From the NCBI GenBank assembly GCA_040382215.1, contig JBEIFW010000037.1:1-22577 (forward strand): a stretch of 22,577 bases of DNA, in the 5' to 3' direction. Origin of the DNA: JBEIFW01 sp040382215 (GTDB lineage Bacteria > Actinomycetota > Acidimicrobiia > Acidimicrobiales > Ilumatobacteraceae). Positions 1 to 7,875 of the stretch are shown in pieces. The position numbers were made by a program, and so were the translations under genes. The number at the start of each line of letters is the position of its first letter. Position 1 is the stretch's first letter. The notes under the pieces were generated by a model. That model was not told the origin of the DNA. It saw only the letters and a list, made by a program, of their open reading frames with translations, and did no database searches.

Positions 1-380
<380 letters not shown>

Positions 381-656
381 AGAATCGCCCGTACAAGACG
401 GGTGACACTTGGAGAGCCGGTCGATCTGGCGACCGACCGGACGTGCACCTCCGTGGGTACGGAGGTGCGAGTCATTGACGTAGCGACACCAGTAGCCTTC
501 GCCCTGGTGACGCCCGCACTGGCGTTCGTCTGTCCTCTCTTCCGTTTTCAAGGAGCCATGGCTCGCAGACACATGCCGCCGTAGCGACCTTGGTGCCTGC
601 CCACCGCTCGACGGCCGCACTCTTCGAGCGCTGACCTCCGTGCGGGGCGAGAGGAG
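381..656 (-). promoter_or_regulatory. pre-16S transcribed leader with hairpins
   Basis: This gene-free stretch lies between the proposed rrn promoter and the 16S 5' end and is read leftwards. It contains several perfect hairpins: a 10-bp stem at 445-454/459-468 with a 4-base loop, a 7-bp stem at 417-423/434-440, and a 5-bp stem at 388-392/398-402 beside the mature 5' end. None is followed by a T-run on the transcribed strand, so they look like leader or RNase III-type processing structures rather than terminators. The roles are inferred; the pairing is seen directly. Confidence 0.6.
544..557 (-). promoter_or_regulatory. candidate boxA antitermination element of the rrn leader
   Basis: On the minus strand this reads GGCTCCTTGAAAAC, which resembles the boxA core TGCTCTTTAACA and the TTTGAGAAC forms of actinobacterial rRNA leaders. 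It sits about 165 bases upstream of the 16S 5' end, as expected for NusB/S10-dependent antitermination. It is only a sequence match, so confidence is modest. Confidence 0.45.
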
Positions 657-685
657 AACCTATCGACCGGGCCCCAGTGCGTCAA
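657..685 (-). promoter_or_regulatory. probable rrn promoter (TTGACG-17-TAGGTT)
   Basis: On the minus strand TTGACG (685-680) is followed after exactly 17 bases by TAGGTT (662-657). This is close to the housekeeping consensus, and TAGGNT -10 boxes are typical of actinobacterial rRNA promoters. It lies about 280 bases upstream of the 16S 5' end and starts about 50 bases past the tyrS stop codon. No other hexamer pair of this quality was seen in the gap. Transcription would start near 650. Confidence 0.7.
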
Positions 686-736
686 CTCCGTCGGGCCGAT
701 TTTCTTCTTCGCTGTTGGGAACCTGGGTTGAAGCCG

Positions 737-1987
737 TCATCCGAGGACGACGAGATGGTGGTTCTTCTTGCCCCGGCGCAGCAGAACGAAGCGCCCGTGG
801 AGCAGACCCACCGGGTCCCCGGGCCCGACGGCGCGTCCGTTGACGTACAGCCCACGCTGCTCTATGGCGCGCCTGGCGTCGCCGTTGGAGCTCGCCAGCC
901 CGGTGCGAACTACGAGTGCGACGAGGTCGTCGAGCGCAGGCGAGGCGACGGTCGTGGACGGGATCTCGCCGACCAGAGTGGCCAGTACCCGCTCAGGCGC
1001 AACCGTCGGATCGCCCCCGAACAACAGCGCCGCAGCGGTCCTGGCGGCTTCCGTGGCCTCCCGACCGTGCAACATCGCTGTGACGTCGTCGGCGATGACT
1101 CGCTGGCCGAGACGGCGCTCCGGCGTCGCACGGTGTTCCGCAGCAATGGCTTCGATCTCGGCTACGGGCCGCAGGCTGAACTGGAGCAGGTAGCGAACCA
1201 CGTCGGCATGGTCGGTCTGCATCCAGAACTGGTGGAACTGATACGGGCTGGTCTTCGTGGCGTCGAGCCACACGGCGCCCCCGACCGACTTGCCGAACTT
1301 CGTGCCGTCGGACTTGGTGACGAGGGGCCACGTGAGGCCGTAGGCCGGCGCAGCCAGCACCCGACGGATCAGGTCGATGCCGGCGACGATGTTCCCCCAT
1401 TGGTCGGACCCACCCAGCTGGAGCTCGACACCGTGATGTTGGTGAAGGTGCCGGAAGTCGTTGGCCTGCAGGAGCATGTAGCTGAACTCGGTGTACGAGA
1501 TACCGTGCTCGGATTCGACCCGCGTCCGGATCGACTCCTTGGCCAGCATTTGGTTGATCGTGACGTGCTTTCCGACGTCACGAAGGAAATCGAGCACGGA
1601 GACCGAAGCCGTCCAGTCCGCATTGTCGACGAGGGTCGCCGGGTTCGGACCGTCGAACTCCAGGAGCGACGCAAGCTGACGCTTGATGCACGACACGTTG
1701 TGCCGCAGCGTCTCGCGATCGAGGAGGTTGCGCTCCGCGGACCGCCCGCCCGGATCCCCGATCATCCCCGTCGCCCCACCCGCCAGAGGGAACACCTGGT
1801 GTCCGGCGAGTTGGAAGCGGCGCAAGGTCACCTGACCGAGCAAGTTCCCGACGTGAAGGCTGTCGGCGGTCGGATCGAAACCGACGTACACGCCGATCGG
1901 CCGATCGGCCATCCGAGCACGAAGGAGCGCACGGTCAGTCGAATCGTGGATGAGTCCGCGGGCGGCGAGGTCGTCGATCAGGTCCAT
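737..1987 (-). CDS. tyrS: tyrosyl-tRNA synthetase
   Basis: This cytoplasmic class I aminoacyl-tRNA synthetase (416 aa) charges tRNA-Tyr with tyrosine using ATP. The HIGH-type signature is SLHVGNLL (about residues 43-50). GGSDQWGNI lies near 192-200, and the KMSKS loop is KFGKS (230-234), a form common in bacterial TyrRS. The last about 65 residues look like the S4 RNA-binding domain that grips the tRNA. Length is normal. The ATG at 1987 gives the usual N-terminus ending in a GFDPTADSLH stretch. The start lies inside the end of mpg with no clear ribosome site, which suggests translational coupling. The order mpg-tyrS is shared with mycobacteria. No terminator is obvious after the TGA stop, so transcripts may run on into the rRNA operon. 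Confidence 0.96.
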   Translation of the reverse strand: MDLIDDLAARGLIHDSTDRALLRARMADRPIGVYVGFDPTADSLHVGNLLGQVTLRRFQLAGHQVFPLAGGATGMIGDPGGRSAERNLLDRETLRHNVSCIKRQLASLLEFDGPNPATLVDNADWTASVSVLDFLRDVGKHVTINQMLAKESIRTRVESEHGISYTEFSYMLLQANDFRHLHQHHGVELQLGGSDQWGNIVAGIDLIRRVLAAPAYGLTWPLVTKSDGTKFGKSVGGAVWLDATKTSPYQFHQFWMQTDHADVVRYLLQFSLRPVAEIEAIAAEHRATPERRLGQRVIADDVTAMLHGREATEAARTAAALLFGGDPTVAPERVLATLVGEIPSTTVASPALDDLVALVVRTGLASSNGDARRAIEQRGLYVNGRAVGPGDPVGLLHGRFVLLRRGKKNHHLVVLG

Positions 1988-2537
1988 CGGCCGCGATGGT
2001 CGCGCACCAACGCCACGGGACGTCGACCGCTTTGGTGATGCCGATCCTGGGCGTCTTGCGAATCGAGACGACGGCGCTCCCGTCGTCGTACAGCCCGAGG
2101 ACAGGGTCGTGCATCAGGTTGCAGCCGTCATCTGCGCCGGTGATCCCGAGGGCGGTGCACACCTTGCCGGGGCCGTCGGACCAGTGCCGTCGAGCGACAC
2201 CCCGACGCCGCTCGGCGGCGAGTTCCTCGCCCGCCACCACGAGCACGGCGCGCACGAGCACCGCTTGACCGTCGCCCGCCGGGCCGGTCACGACGTTTGC
2301 GCACCAGTGCAGTCCGTAGGACCGATAGACGTACAGGGTCCCTGCCGGCTCGAACATGCTCGCGTTTCGCGTCGTGCGGCCTCGGTAGGCGTGACTGGCC
2401 GGATCGTGCCTACCGCCGTAGGCCTCGACCTCGACGATCCGTCCCTGCACGCCGCGGCCGGCGAGAACGAGACCGAGCAGGTGCGGCGCGACCTCGACGC
2501 TGTCGCCGCGCAGATCGGACGGGCTGCAGCGCCTCAG
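1935..2537 (-). CDS. mpg: 3-methyladenine DNA glycosylase (MPG family)
   Basis: This base-excision repair enzyme removes alkylated purines such as 3-methyladenine. The 200-residue frame holds the family core: VEVEAYGG, with the Glu and Tyr that match the catalytic Glu and a base-stacking Tyr of human AAG; SHAYRGRTTRN; then LYVYRSYGLHWCANVV and GPGKVCTALGI. No ATG, GTG or TTG occurs in frame between argG and the conserved part. The only credible start is CTG at 2537-2535, which overlaps the argG TGA stop and has GGAG eight bases upstream. This start puts the N-terminus where other members begin. The 3' end overlaps tyrS by 53 bp, and the last about 17 residues are a poorly conserved tail. The gene is read with argG and tyrS. 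Function is confident; the start is inferred. Confidence 0.9.
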   Translation of the reverse strand: MRRCSPSDLRGDSVEVAPHLLGLVLAGRGVQGRIVEVEAYGGRHDPASHAYRGRTTRNASMFEPAGTLYVYRSYGLHWCANVVTGPAGDGQAVLVRAVLVVAGEELAAERRRGVARRHWSDGPGKVCTALGITGADDGCNLMHDPVLGLYDDGSAVVSIRKTPRIGITKAVDVPWRWCATIAADGPDRRPRRPRTHPRFD

Positions 2538-2545
2538 GTACCGGT

Positions 2546-2549
2546 CTCC
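2546..2549 (-). promoter_or_regulatory. ribosome binding site supporting a CTG start for mpg
   Basis: GGAG on the minus strand lies inside the last codons of argG, eight bases before the CTG at 2537. It is the only purine-rich site near the expected mpg N-terminus. Confidence 0.45.
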
Positions 2550-3400
2550 AGCGCGAGCGGACCGACCCCGCCGGGCCCCAGCGTGCCGGACTGCTGGTAG
2601 ACGGCGAGCTTGTCCCGGGAGTCGGCGATGTCGAGGTTCCGCATGGTCAACTGACCGATCCGGTCGAGCGGCCCGAACGCTCCCTCGCCGCTTTCCATCG
2701 ACAGGCGTTCGGGCTGGTACGTGAGGTTCGGGCCCGCTGTATCGAGGATCGTGTAGTCGTCGCCGCGGCGCAGGCGCAGCGTCACTTCCCCGGTGACGGC
2801 GGACCCGACCCAGCGCTGGAGTGACTCGCGCAGCATGAGCGACTGGGGATCGAACCACCGACCTTCGTACAGGAGTCGCCCGAGCCGACGTCCGAATGTG
2901 CGGTAGTTGTCGATCGTGCCCTCGTTGTGGATCGCCGTCACCAGTCGCTCGTAGGCGACATGGAGCAACGCGAGTCCCGGTGCCTCGTAGATGCCCCGGC
3001 TCTTGGCCTCGATGATCCGATTCTCGATCTGGTCGCACATGCCGAGGCCGTGCCGGCCGCCGATCGTGTTGGCCTCCTGGACGAGACCGAACTGGTCGGC
3101 GAAGGTACGACCGTTGATCTCGACCGGCCAACCTTGCTCGAACCGCACCGTGACGACCTCCGCCGCCACCTCCGTCGAGGAGTCCCAGTGGCGGACTCCC
3201 ATGATCGGCTCCACGATGTCCATCGAGGTCCCGAGCAGTTCGAGTTCCTTCGCCTCGTGGGTGGCACCCCACAGGTTGGCGTCCGTGGAATAGGCCTTCT
3301 CCTTGCTCGCCCGATACGGGAGGTCCCGCACGACGAGGAACTCACTCATCTCGGCGCGCCCGCCGAGCTCGCTGACGAAGACCCGATCCACCCAGCGCTT

Positions 3401-3403
3401 CTA
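3401..3403 (-). other. in-frame amber codon inside argG
   Basis: The minus-strand triplet is TAG, with no change of frame on either side. A GTG codon follows nine bases after the amber codon (3391-3389), close enough for translational restart. A one-base change from TAC or TAT (tyrosine) would create the stop. Confidence 0.95.
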
Positions 3404-3861
3404 GATCCGGAGCTTCGGATTGACGAGCAGGCCGTACCGGTAGAACCGCTCGATGTCGTTCCCCTTGTACGTGCTGCCGTCGCCCCACACGTCGACCCCG
3501 TCATCGTGCATCGCGCGCACCAGCATCGTGCCGGTCACGGCCCGTCCGAGTGGCGTCGTGTTGAAGTACGTCTTCCCGGCCGTCGTGATGTGGAACGCCC
3601 CGCACTGCAGGGCAACGAGCCCCTCGGCGACGAGGGTCTCCCGGCAGTCGACGAGACGAGCCATTTCGGCCCCGTAGCCGACGGCCCGATCCGGCACGCC
3701 GGCGAGATCCGGCTCGTCGTATTGACCGAGATCAGCGGTGTAGGCGTATGGGATCGCACCCTTCTCCCGCATCCAGGCGACGGCCACCGACGTGTCGAGA
3801 CCGCCCGAGAAGGCGATGCCGACACGCTCGCCGACCGGCAGATTGACCAGGACGTTGCCCA

Positions 3862-5292
3862 TCAGTGGACTCCAGAGGATGCGGTGGTGGGTTCGATGCT
3901 GGCCCGCGCGGTCACGAGATACTCGCGGAACCGCTCGAGTTGAGCGGCGACCGGGCCCGGACCACCCCCGCCCGGGGTCGTGCGGCGCCGGGCCGCCACC
4001 CCCGGAGCGACGAGCGCCGCAGCCTCGGGACCGAGATCGGGGTGATCGGCGACCAGTTCGGCAAGTGGGCGCCCGCCGGGTTGGAGCGACTCCCGCACGA
4101 GTGAACCCACGACGGCGTGCGCCTGGCGGAACGGCATCCCGTCAACGACGAGCCATTCGGCGAGATCGGTCGCTGCTGCGTGGGGTGCGTTCGCGGCGAC
4201 GGCCATGCGCTCGGTGTCGAAGGTCGCCGTCGCGATCATCCCGGCGATCGCCGCCAGCGCGAGCGACACCTGCTCGACAGCGTCGAACAACGGCTCTTTG
4301 TCCTCCTGCAGGTCCCGGTTGTACGCGAGTGGGAGACCCTTGAGCGTGGCCAACAGCCCGGTCAGGTCGCCGATCAGTCGGCCCGCCTTCCCCCGGGCCA
4401 GCTCGGCGATGTCCGGGTTCTTCTTCTGCGGGAGCATCGATGACCCGGTCGCATAGGCGTCGTCGAGACGGGCGAAGCCGAACTCCTCCGAGGTCCACAG
4501 CACCCACTCTTCGCCGAGCCGGGACAAGTGGATGCCGACCAGCGCCAAGTCGAACAGTGCCTCGGCCACGAAGTCCCGGTCGGAGACGGCGTCGAGCGAG
4601 TTGTCGAACACCGCGGCGAACCCGAGGCGTTCGGCGGTCCAGGCCGGATCCAGCGGCAGGGACGAGCCAGCGAGCGCACCGGCGCCGAGCGGTGACACGT
4701 CGAGACGGGCGATCGTGGCCATCAGGCGATCGACGTCCCGGGCCAGCGCCCAGCCGTGTGCGAGCAGATGGTGGGCGAGGAGGACGGGCTGCGCCCGCTG
4801 GAGGTGGGTGTAGCCCGGCAGCTGGGCCTCGCCGACGGCGATCGCCCGGTTACACAGCACGTCCTGGAGCGCCACGATGCGCCCGGCGACGGTCCGCAGC
4901 TCCCGCTTGCACCACAGCCGAAGGTCGGTCGCCACCTGATCGTTCCGGCTGCGCCCGGTGTGGAGCTTGGCCCCGGCGGAACCTGCGAGTTCGGTGACCC
5001 GGCGTTCGACCGCCGTGTGCACGTCCTCGTCGGAAGGAAGGAACGAGAAGTGCCCCTCGCGAAGCTCAGCGTCGACCTGGTCGAGTGCGCGCAGGATCGA
5101 GGCGAGTTCGTCGGGATCGAGCAGGCCGACGTGGCCGAGCATCGACGCGTGCGCCCGGGAACCGGCGATGTCGTCGGCAGCCAGGCGGCGATCGAACGGA
5201 AGGCTCACCGTGTACGCCAGCAGCTCCTCGGCCGGCCCCGAGGTGAACCGTCCGTGCCACAGGGTCCGACCCTCGGTGATGTCGCCACTCAT
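3862..5292 (-). CDS. argH: argininosuccinate lyase
   Basis: This 476-residue enzyme of the fumarase/aspartase superfamily splits argininosuccinate into arginine and fumarate, the last step of the pathway. The family signature GSSMLPQKKNPD is intact, as are HTGRSRNDQVATDLRLW and GYTHLQRAQPVLLAHHLLAH, which carries the His used in catalysis. The early DEDVHTAVE segment is also typical. The ATG at 5292 overlaps the argR TGA (TGATG), and its own TGA overlaps the argG ATG the same way, so the three genes are translationally coupled. In mycobacteria, as I recall, the order is argG then argH; here argH comes first. Length is normal and no key residue is missing. Confidence 0.96.
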   Translation of the reverse strand: MSGDITEGRTLWHGRFTSGPAEELLAYTVSLPFDRRLAADDIAGSRAHASMLGHVGLLDPDELASILRALDQVDAELREGHFSFLPSDEDVHTAVERRVTELAGSAGAKLHTGRSRNDQVATDLRLWCKRELRTVAGRIVALQDVLCNRAIAVGEAQLPGYTHLQRAQPVLLAHHLLAHGWALARDVDRLMATIARLDVSPLGAGALAGSSLPLDPAWTAERLGFAAVFDNSLDAVSDRDFVAEALFDLALVGIHLSRLGEEWVLWTSEEFGFARLDDAYATGSSMLPQKKNPDIAELARGKAGRLIGDLTGLLATLKGLPLAYNRDLQEDKEPLFDAVEQVSLALAAIAGMIATATFDTERMAVAANAPHAAATDLAEWLVVDGMPFRQAHAVVGSLVRESLQPGGRPLAELVADHPDLGPEAAALVAPGVAARRRTTPGGGGPGPVAAQLERFREYLVTARASIEPTTASSGVH

Positions 5293-5780
5293 CGTCCCTC
5301 CTCGAGCCCTGCGAGATCGCGCAGCATCCGCGCCAGGAACGCCCCGCCGACCTCCTCGGCCGCCACGCACAGCAACGTGTCGTCTCCGGCCACCGTGCCG
5401 ATCAGTTCGCCGAGGCCAGCCCGGTCGAGCGCCGACGCCACAACGTGCGCGCATCCCGGCGGGGTACGCAGCACGACGAGGTTCCCACTCGATGCCACGT
5501 CGGCCACCCACTCTCCGAGCACCCGCCGCAGATGGTCGGCCGGAGCGACGCGCTCGGGCTCGAACTCGGGAATGGCGTATACGGTCTCGCCACCGGGCAC
5601 GCGCACCTTGACGGCGCCGAGGTCTTCGAGATCCCGCGACACCGTTGCCTGCGTGGCATGGATGCCGTCTGCGCCGAGGAGGTCGACCACCTGCGACTGG
5701 CTGGTGATCTGCTGGTGGGCGAGCAGCTGAGCGATCCGATGCTGTCGCTGCGCCTTGGTGATGCGCCCGCCGGCCGTCAC
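5289..5780 (-). CDS. argR: arginine repressor ArgR
   Basis: This 163-residue DNA-binding regulator acts as a hexamer and uses arginine as co-repressor to shut down arginine synthesis genes. The N-terminal winged helix-turn-helix is visible around residues 8-75, with TQATVSRDLEDLGAVKV as recognition region. The C-terminal domain carries GTVAGDDTLLCVAAEE, the family's arginine-binding and oligomerisation segment. The start is GTG at 5780, overlapping the argF TGA (GTGA). Its position inside the operon it should control implies negative feedback. A likely operator lies upstream of argC near 9806-9821. Confidence 0.95.
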   Translation of the reverse strand: MTAGGRITKAQRQHRIAQLLAHQQITSQSQVVDLLGADGIHATQATVSRDLEDLGAVKVRVPGGETVYAIPEFEPERVAPADHLRRVLGEWVADVASSGNLVVLRTPPGCAHVVASALDRAGLGELIGTVAGDDTLLCVAAEEVGGAFLARMLRDLAGLEEGR

Positions 5781-6679
5781 GGGCGCACCCCCAGCAAGAA
5801 GGCGAGCGCGGCACGGGCGGTGTGCAACCGGTTCGTCGCTTCAGGGAACACCCGCGACGCCGGGCCGTCGATCACATCATCGGTGACTTCCTCACCGCGA
5901 TGGGCCGGCAGGCAGTGAAGGAACACGGCGTCTGGCGCCGCTGCGGCCAGGAGCGCTGCCGTGATCGTGAAGCCCTCGAAAGCCCGCTTGCGAACGACGG
6001 CGTCGGCTTCCTGACCCATCGAGTACCAGGCGTCGGTGACCACGGCGCGTGCGCCGTCGACGGCGTCGGCCGGTCGCGCAGCCACCTCCAATGCTCCACC
6101 GAGCACACCGACCGCCTCGTGATCGACGTCTGACGGGCCGTAACCGGGCGGGGAGCAGCACACCAGCGAGCCGCCCGACAGAGCGAGACCCTTGGCCAAC
6201 GATCGCGCCACGTTGGAGAAGTCGCCGACCCATGCGACGCGCACGCCAGCCAGGGTGCCGAACTCCTTGCGCAAGGTGAGCAGGTCGGCGAGCGCCTGCA
6301 AGGGGTGGGCATCGTCGGAGAGCAGGTTGACGACCGGGACGGCCGACCACGCGGCCAGCTCGGCAACCTTGTGGTGGGCGAAGACACGCGCGCCGATCGC
6401 CCCGTGATAGCCCGACAACGTCCGCGCCACGTCGGGAATCGATTCCCGGCGACCGAGCTCGGACTGCTCGCTGATCGGATGGCCGCCGAGTTGGACGACG
6501 GCGATCTCGGTGGAGTGGCGGGTTCGCAGCGACGGCTTCTCGAACAGCAACGCCACCCCGCGGCCCGCCAGCACCCGGGGAAGCGCCGGACGCTCGGCGA
6601 GGTCGAGCACCGCTGCCAGTTCGGCGGCGCTCAGGTCGTCGACGTCGAGGAGGTGCCGCGCCGACGCGGTCCGGCTCAC
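5777..6679 (-). CDS. argF: ornithine carbamoyltransferase
   Basis: This 300-residue cytoplasmic enzyme makes citrulline from ornithine and carbamoyl phosphate. The carbamoyl phosphate loop reads FEKPSLRTRHS, so residue 51 is Leu where the usual motif is S-T-R-T-R. The Ser, Arg and Thr thought to contact the phosphate are kept. The ornithine loop is DAWYSMGQE, and the catalytic Cys lies in HCLPAHRGEEV. HPLQALAD replaces the common HPTQ/HPCQ form. The GTG start at 6679 overlaps the argD TGA (GTGA). Neighbours and length fit anabolic ArgF rather than a catabolic enzyme. Confidence 0.95.
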   Translation of the reverse strand: MSRTASARHLLDVDDLSAAELAAVLDLAERPALPRVLAGRGVALLFEKPSLRTRHSTEIAVVQLGGHPISEQSELGRRESIPDVARTLSGYHGAIGARVFAHHKVAELAAWSAVPVVNLLSDDAHPLQALADLLTLRKEFGTLAGVRVAWVGDFSNVARSLAKGLALSGGSLVCCSPPGYGPSDVDHEAVGVLGGALEVAARPADAVDGARAVVTDAWYSMGQEADAVVRKRAFEGFTITAALLAAAAPDAVFLHCLPAHRGEEVTDDVIDGPASRVFPEATNRLHTARAALAFLLGVRP

Positions 6680-7875
6680 GGGCGCCCCACGCCGTCGGCG
6701 AGGACGGCGGCGAGCACCCCGACGGCCTCAGTGATCTCGTCATCACCGATCGTGATCGGGGGAGCAAGGCGAAGCGCTGTGGCCGTCACGGCATTGACGA
6801 CGACACCGCGCGCCAGCAGTTCACCCGCGACCGCCTTGGCGTCACGGCCGTCGAGTTCGGCCGCGATAAGGACGCCGAGACCGCGCACCGCCGCTACCCC
6901 GGGCGTGGCGAGCAGCGCAGTGGTGAGGCGCTCCCCCGCTCGCCGGGCCGTTGCAGGCGCATCGATCCGCTCCATCTCGGCGAGCACGGCCTTGGCGGCG
7001 GCGCAGGCGAGCGGCGTGCCGCCGAACGTGGTGGCGTGGTCACCGGGTTGGAACGCGGCAGCGACCTCGCGTCGGGCCCAGCACGCACCGATCGGCATGC
7101 CGTTGCCGAGCGCCTTGGCCATTGTCACGACGTCCGGCACGACACCAAAGTGCTGGTGCGCGAACCACGCGCCGCAGCGCGCGAGCCCGGTTTGCACTTC
7201 GTCGACCATGAACAACAGCCCGCGCTCGTCGCACAACCGGCGGACACCTTGGAAGTACTCGATCGTCGCCGGGTTCACCCCGCCCTCACCCTGCACCGGC
7301 TCGAGCAGCACCGCCGACACGTCAGGGGTTATCGCAGCAGCGAGCGCGTCGAGGTCGTTCCAGGCCACGTGGCGGAACCCCTCGGGCAACGGTTGGAACG
7401 GCTCGTGCTTGGCCGGCTGGCCAGTGGCGTGCAGCGTCGCCAGCGTCCGCCCGTGGAAGCTGCCGTAGGCGGAAACGACGACGTGACGCCCGCGACCGCC
7501 CCATTTGCGCGCCAATTTGATGGCGCACTCGTTGGCCTCGGCGCCCGAGTTGCAGAAGAACACCTGTCCGCCGCCGCCCAGCAGCCGGTCGAGGGTCGTC
7601 GCCACCTGCCAGGCGTGCTCGGTTGCGAACAGGTTGGACGTGTGCAGCAGCGTCCGGGCTTGCGCCGCAAGCGCATCAGCAACGGCGGGGTGTGCGTGGC
7701 CGAGCGAGGTGACCGCCAAGCCGGAGAGCAGGTCGAGGTACCGGCGACCGTCGGCATCCCACAGCTCGGTGCCCGAGCCGCGGACGAACATCACCGGCGG
7801 CGGGCCGTACGTCGGCATGAGCGGACAGTGGTCGAGCCCCGCAGGGGCGTGCATCGCGTCGGCGTGCGTGGTCAT
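6676..7875 (-). CDS. argD: acetylornithine aminotransferase
   Basis: This 399-residue class III PLP-dependent transaminase converts N-acetylglutamate semialdehyde to N-acetylornithine with glutamate as amino donor. Visible motifs are NSGAEANECAIKLARKWG, the cofactor-contacting VDEVQTGLARCGAWFAHQ, and MAKALGNGMPIGA with the likely PLP-binding Lys. FGGTPLACAAA follows. The ATG at 7875 overlaps the argB TGA (TGATG). The frame is open for about 130 bases upstream inside argB, but those codons are a shadow. A downstream Met (eight residues in) is a less likely start. Pairing with argB and argF supports ArgD over other class III transaminases. Confidence 0.94.
   Translation of the reverse strand: MTTHADAMHAPAGLDHCPLMPTYGPPPVMFVRGSGTELWDADGRRYLDLLSGLAVTSLGHAHPAVADALAAQARTLLHTSNLFATEHAWQVATTLDRLLGGGGQVFFCNSGAEANECAIKLARKWGGRGRHVVVSAYGSFHGRTLATLHATGQPAKHEPFQPLPEGFRHVAWNDLDALAAAITPDVSAVLLEPVQGEGGVNPATIEYFQGVRRLCDERGLLFMVDEVQTGLARCGAWFAHQHFGVVPDVVTMAKALGNGMPIGACWARREVAAAFQPGDHATTFGGTPLACAAAKAVLAEMERIDAPATARRAGERLTTALLATPGVAAVRGLGVLIAAELDGRDAKAVAGELLARGVVVNAVTATALRLAPPITIGDDEITEAVGVLAAVLADGVGRP

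Larger units (their letters stand above)
2534..3862 (-). pseudogene. argG: argininosuccinate synthase, interrupted by an in-frame TAG
   Basis: ArgG joins citrulline and aspartate using ATP to make argininosuccinate, the seventh step of arginine synthesis. The frame spans 443 codons, like the 447-residue E. coli and long Streptomyces type rather than the roughly 400-residue mycobacterial type. The first 153 codons hold the P-loop-like FSGGLDTSVAVAW, TYFNTTPLGRAVTG and GDGSTYKGNDIERFYRYG. The last 285 hold ELGGRAEMSEF, EKAYSTDANLWGATHEAK, IGGRHGLGMCDQIENRI and IGQLTMRNLDI. Codon 154 (3403-3401) is TAG, in the same frame, where relatives read I-Y-K-P-W-L-D; here the text is I-stop-K-R-W-V-D. It could be a recent nonsense mutation, a sequence error, amber suppression, or a split gene restarting at the GTG at 3391. 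The ATG start shares its A-base position with the argH TGA. The type is listed as pseudogene only because of the stop. Confidence 0.85.

Noticed and set aside
445..468. The 10-bp leader hairpin as a terminator
   Set aside because: No T-run follows on the transcribed strand, and it lies between the rrn promoter and 16S.
1888..1908. Tandem CCGATCGG palindromes
   Set aside because: They lie inside the tyrS coding sequence and encode a normal stretch near its N-terminus; no sign of a regulatory site.
677..2038. 453-codon plus-strand open frame
   Set aside because: It is antisense to tyrS and mpg, which carry clear family motifs. Long empty frames are expected in GC-rich DNA.
3401..3403. Reassignment of TAG genome-wide or pyrrolysine use
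   Set aside because: TAG appears to end the antiporter gene normally, and the argG position calls for tyrosine.
3398..3408. TCTAGA site at the argG stop as a sign of cloning
   Set aside because: A single six-base restriction site occurs by chance and the flanks are natural argG sequence.
3380..3420. A frameshift as the cause of the argG break
   Set aside because: Both parts are in the same reading frame; only a stop codon separates them.
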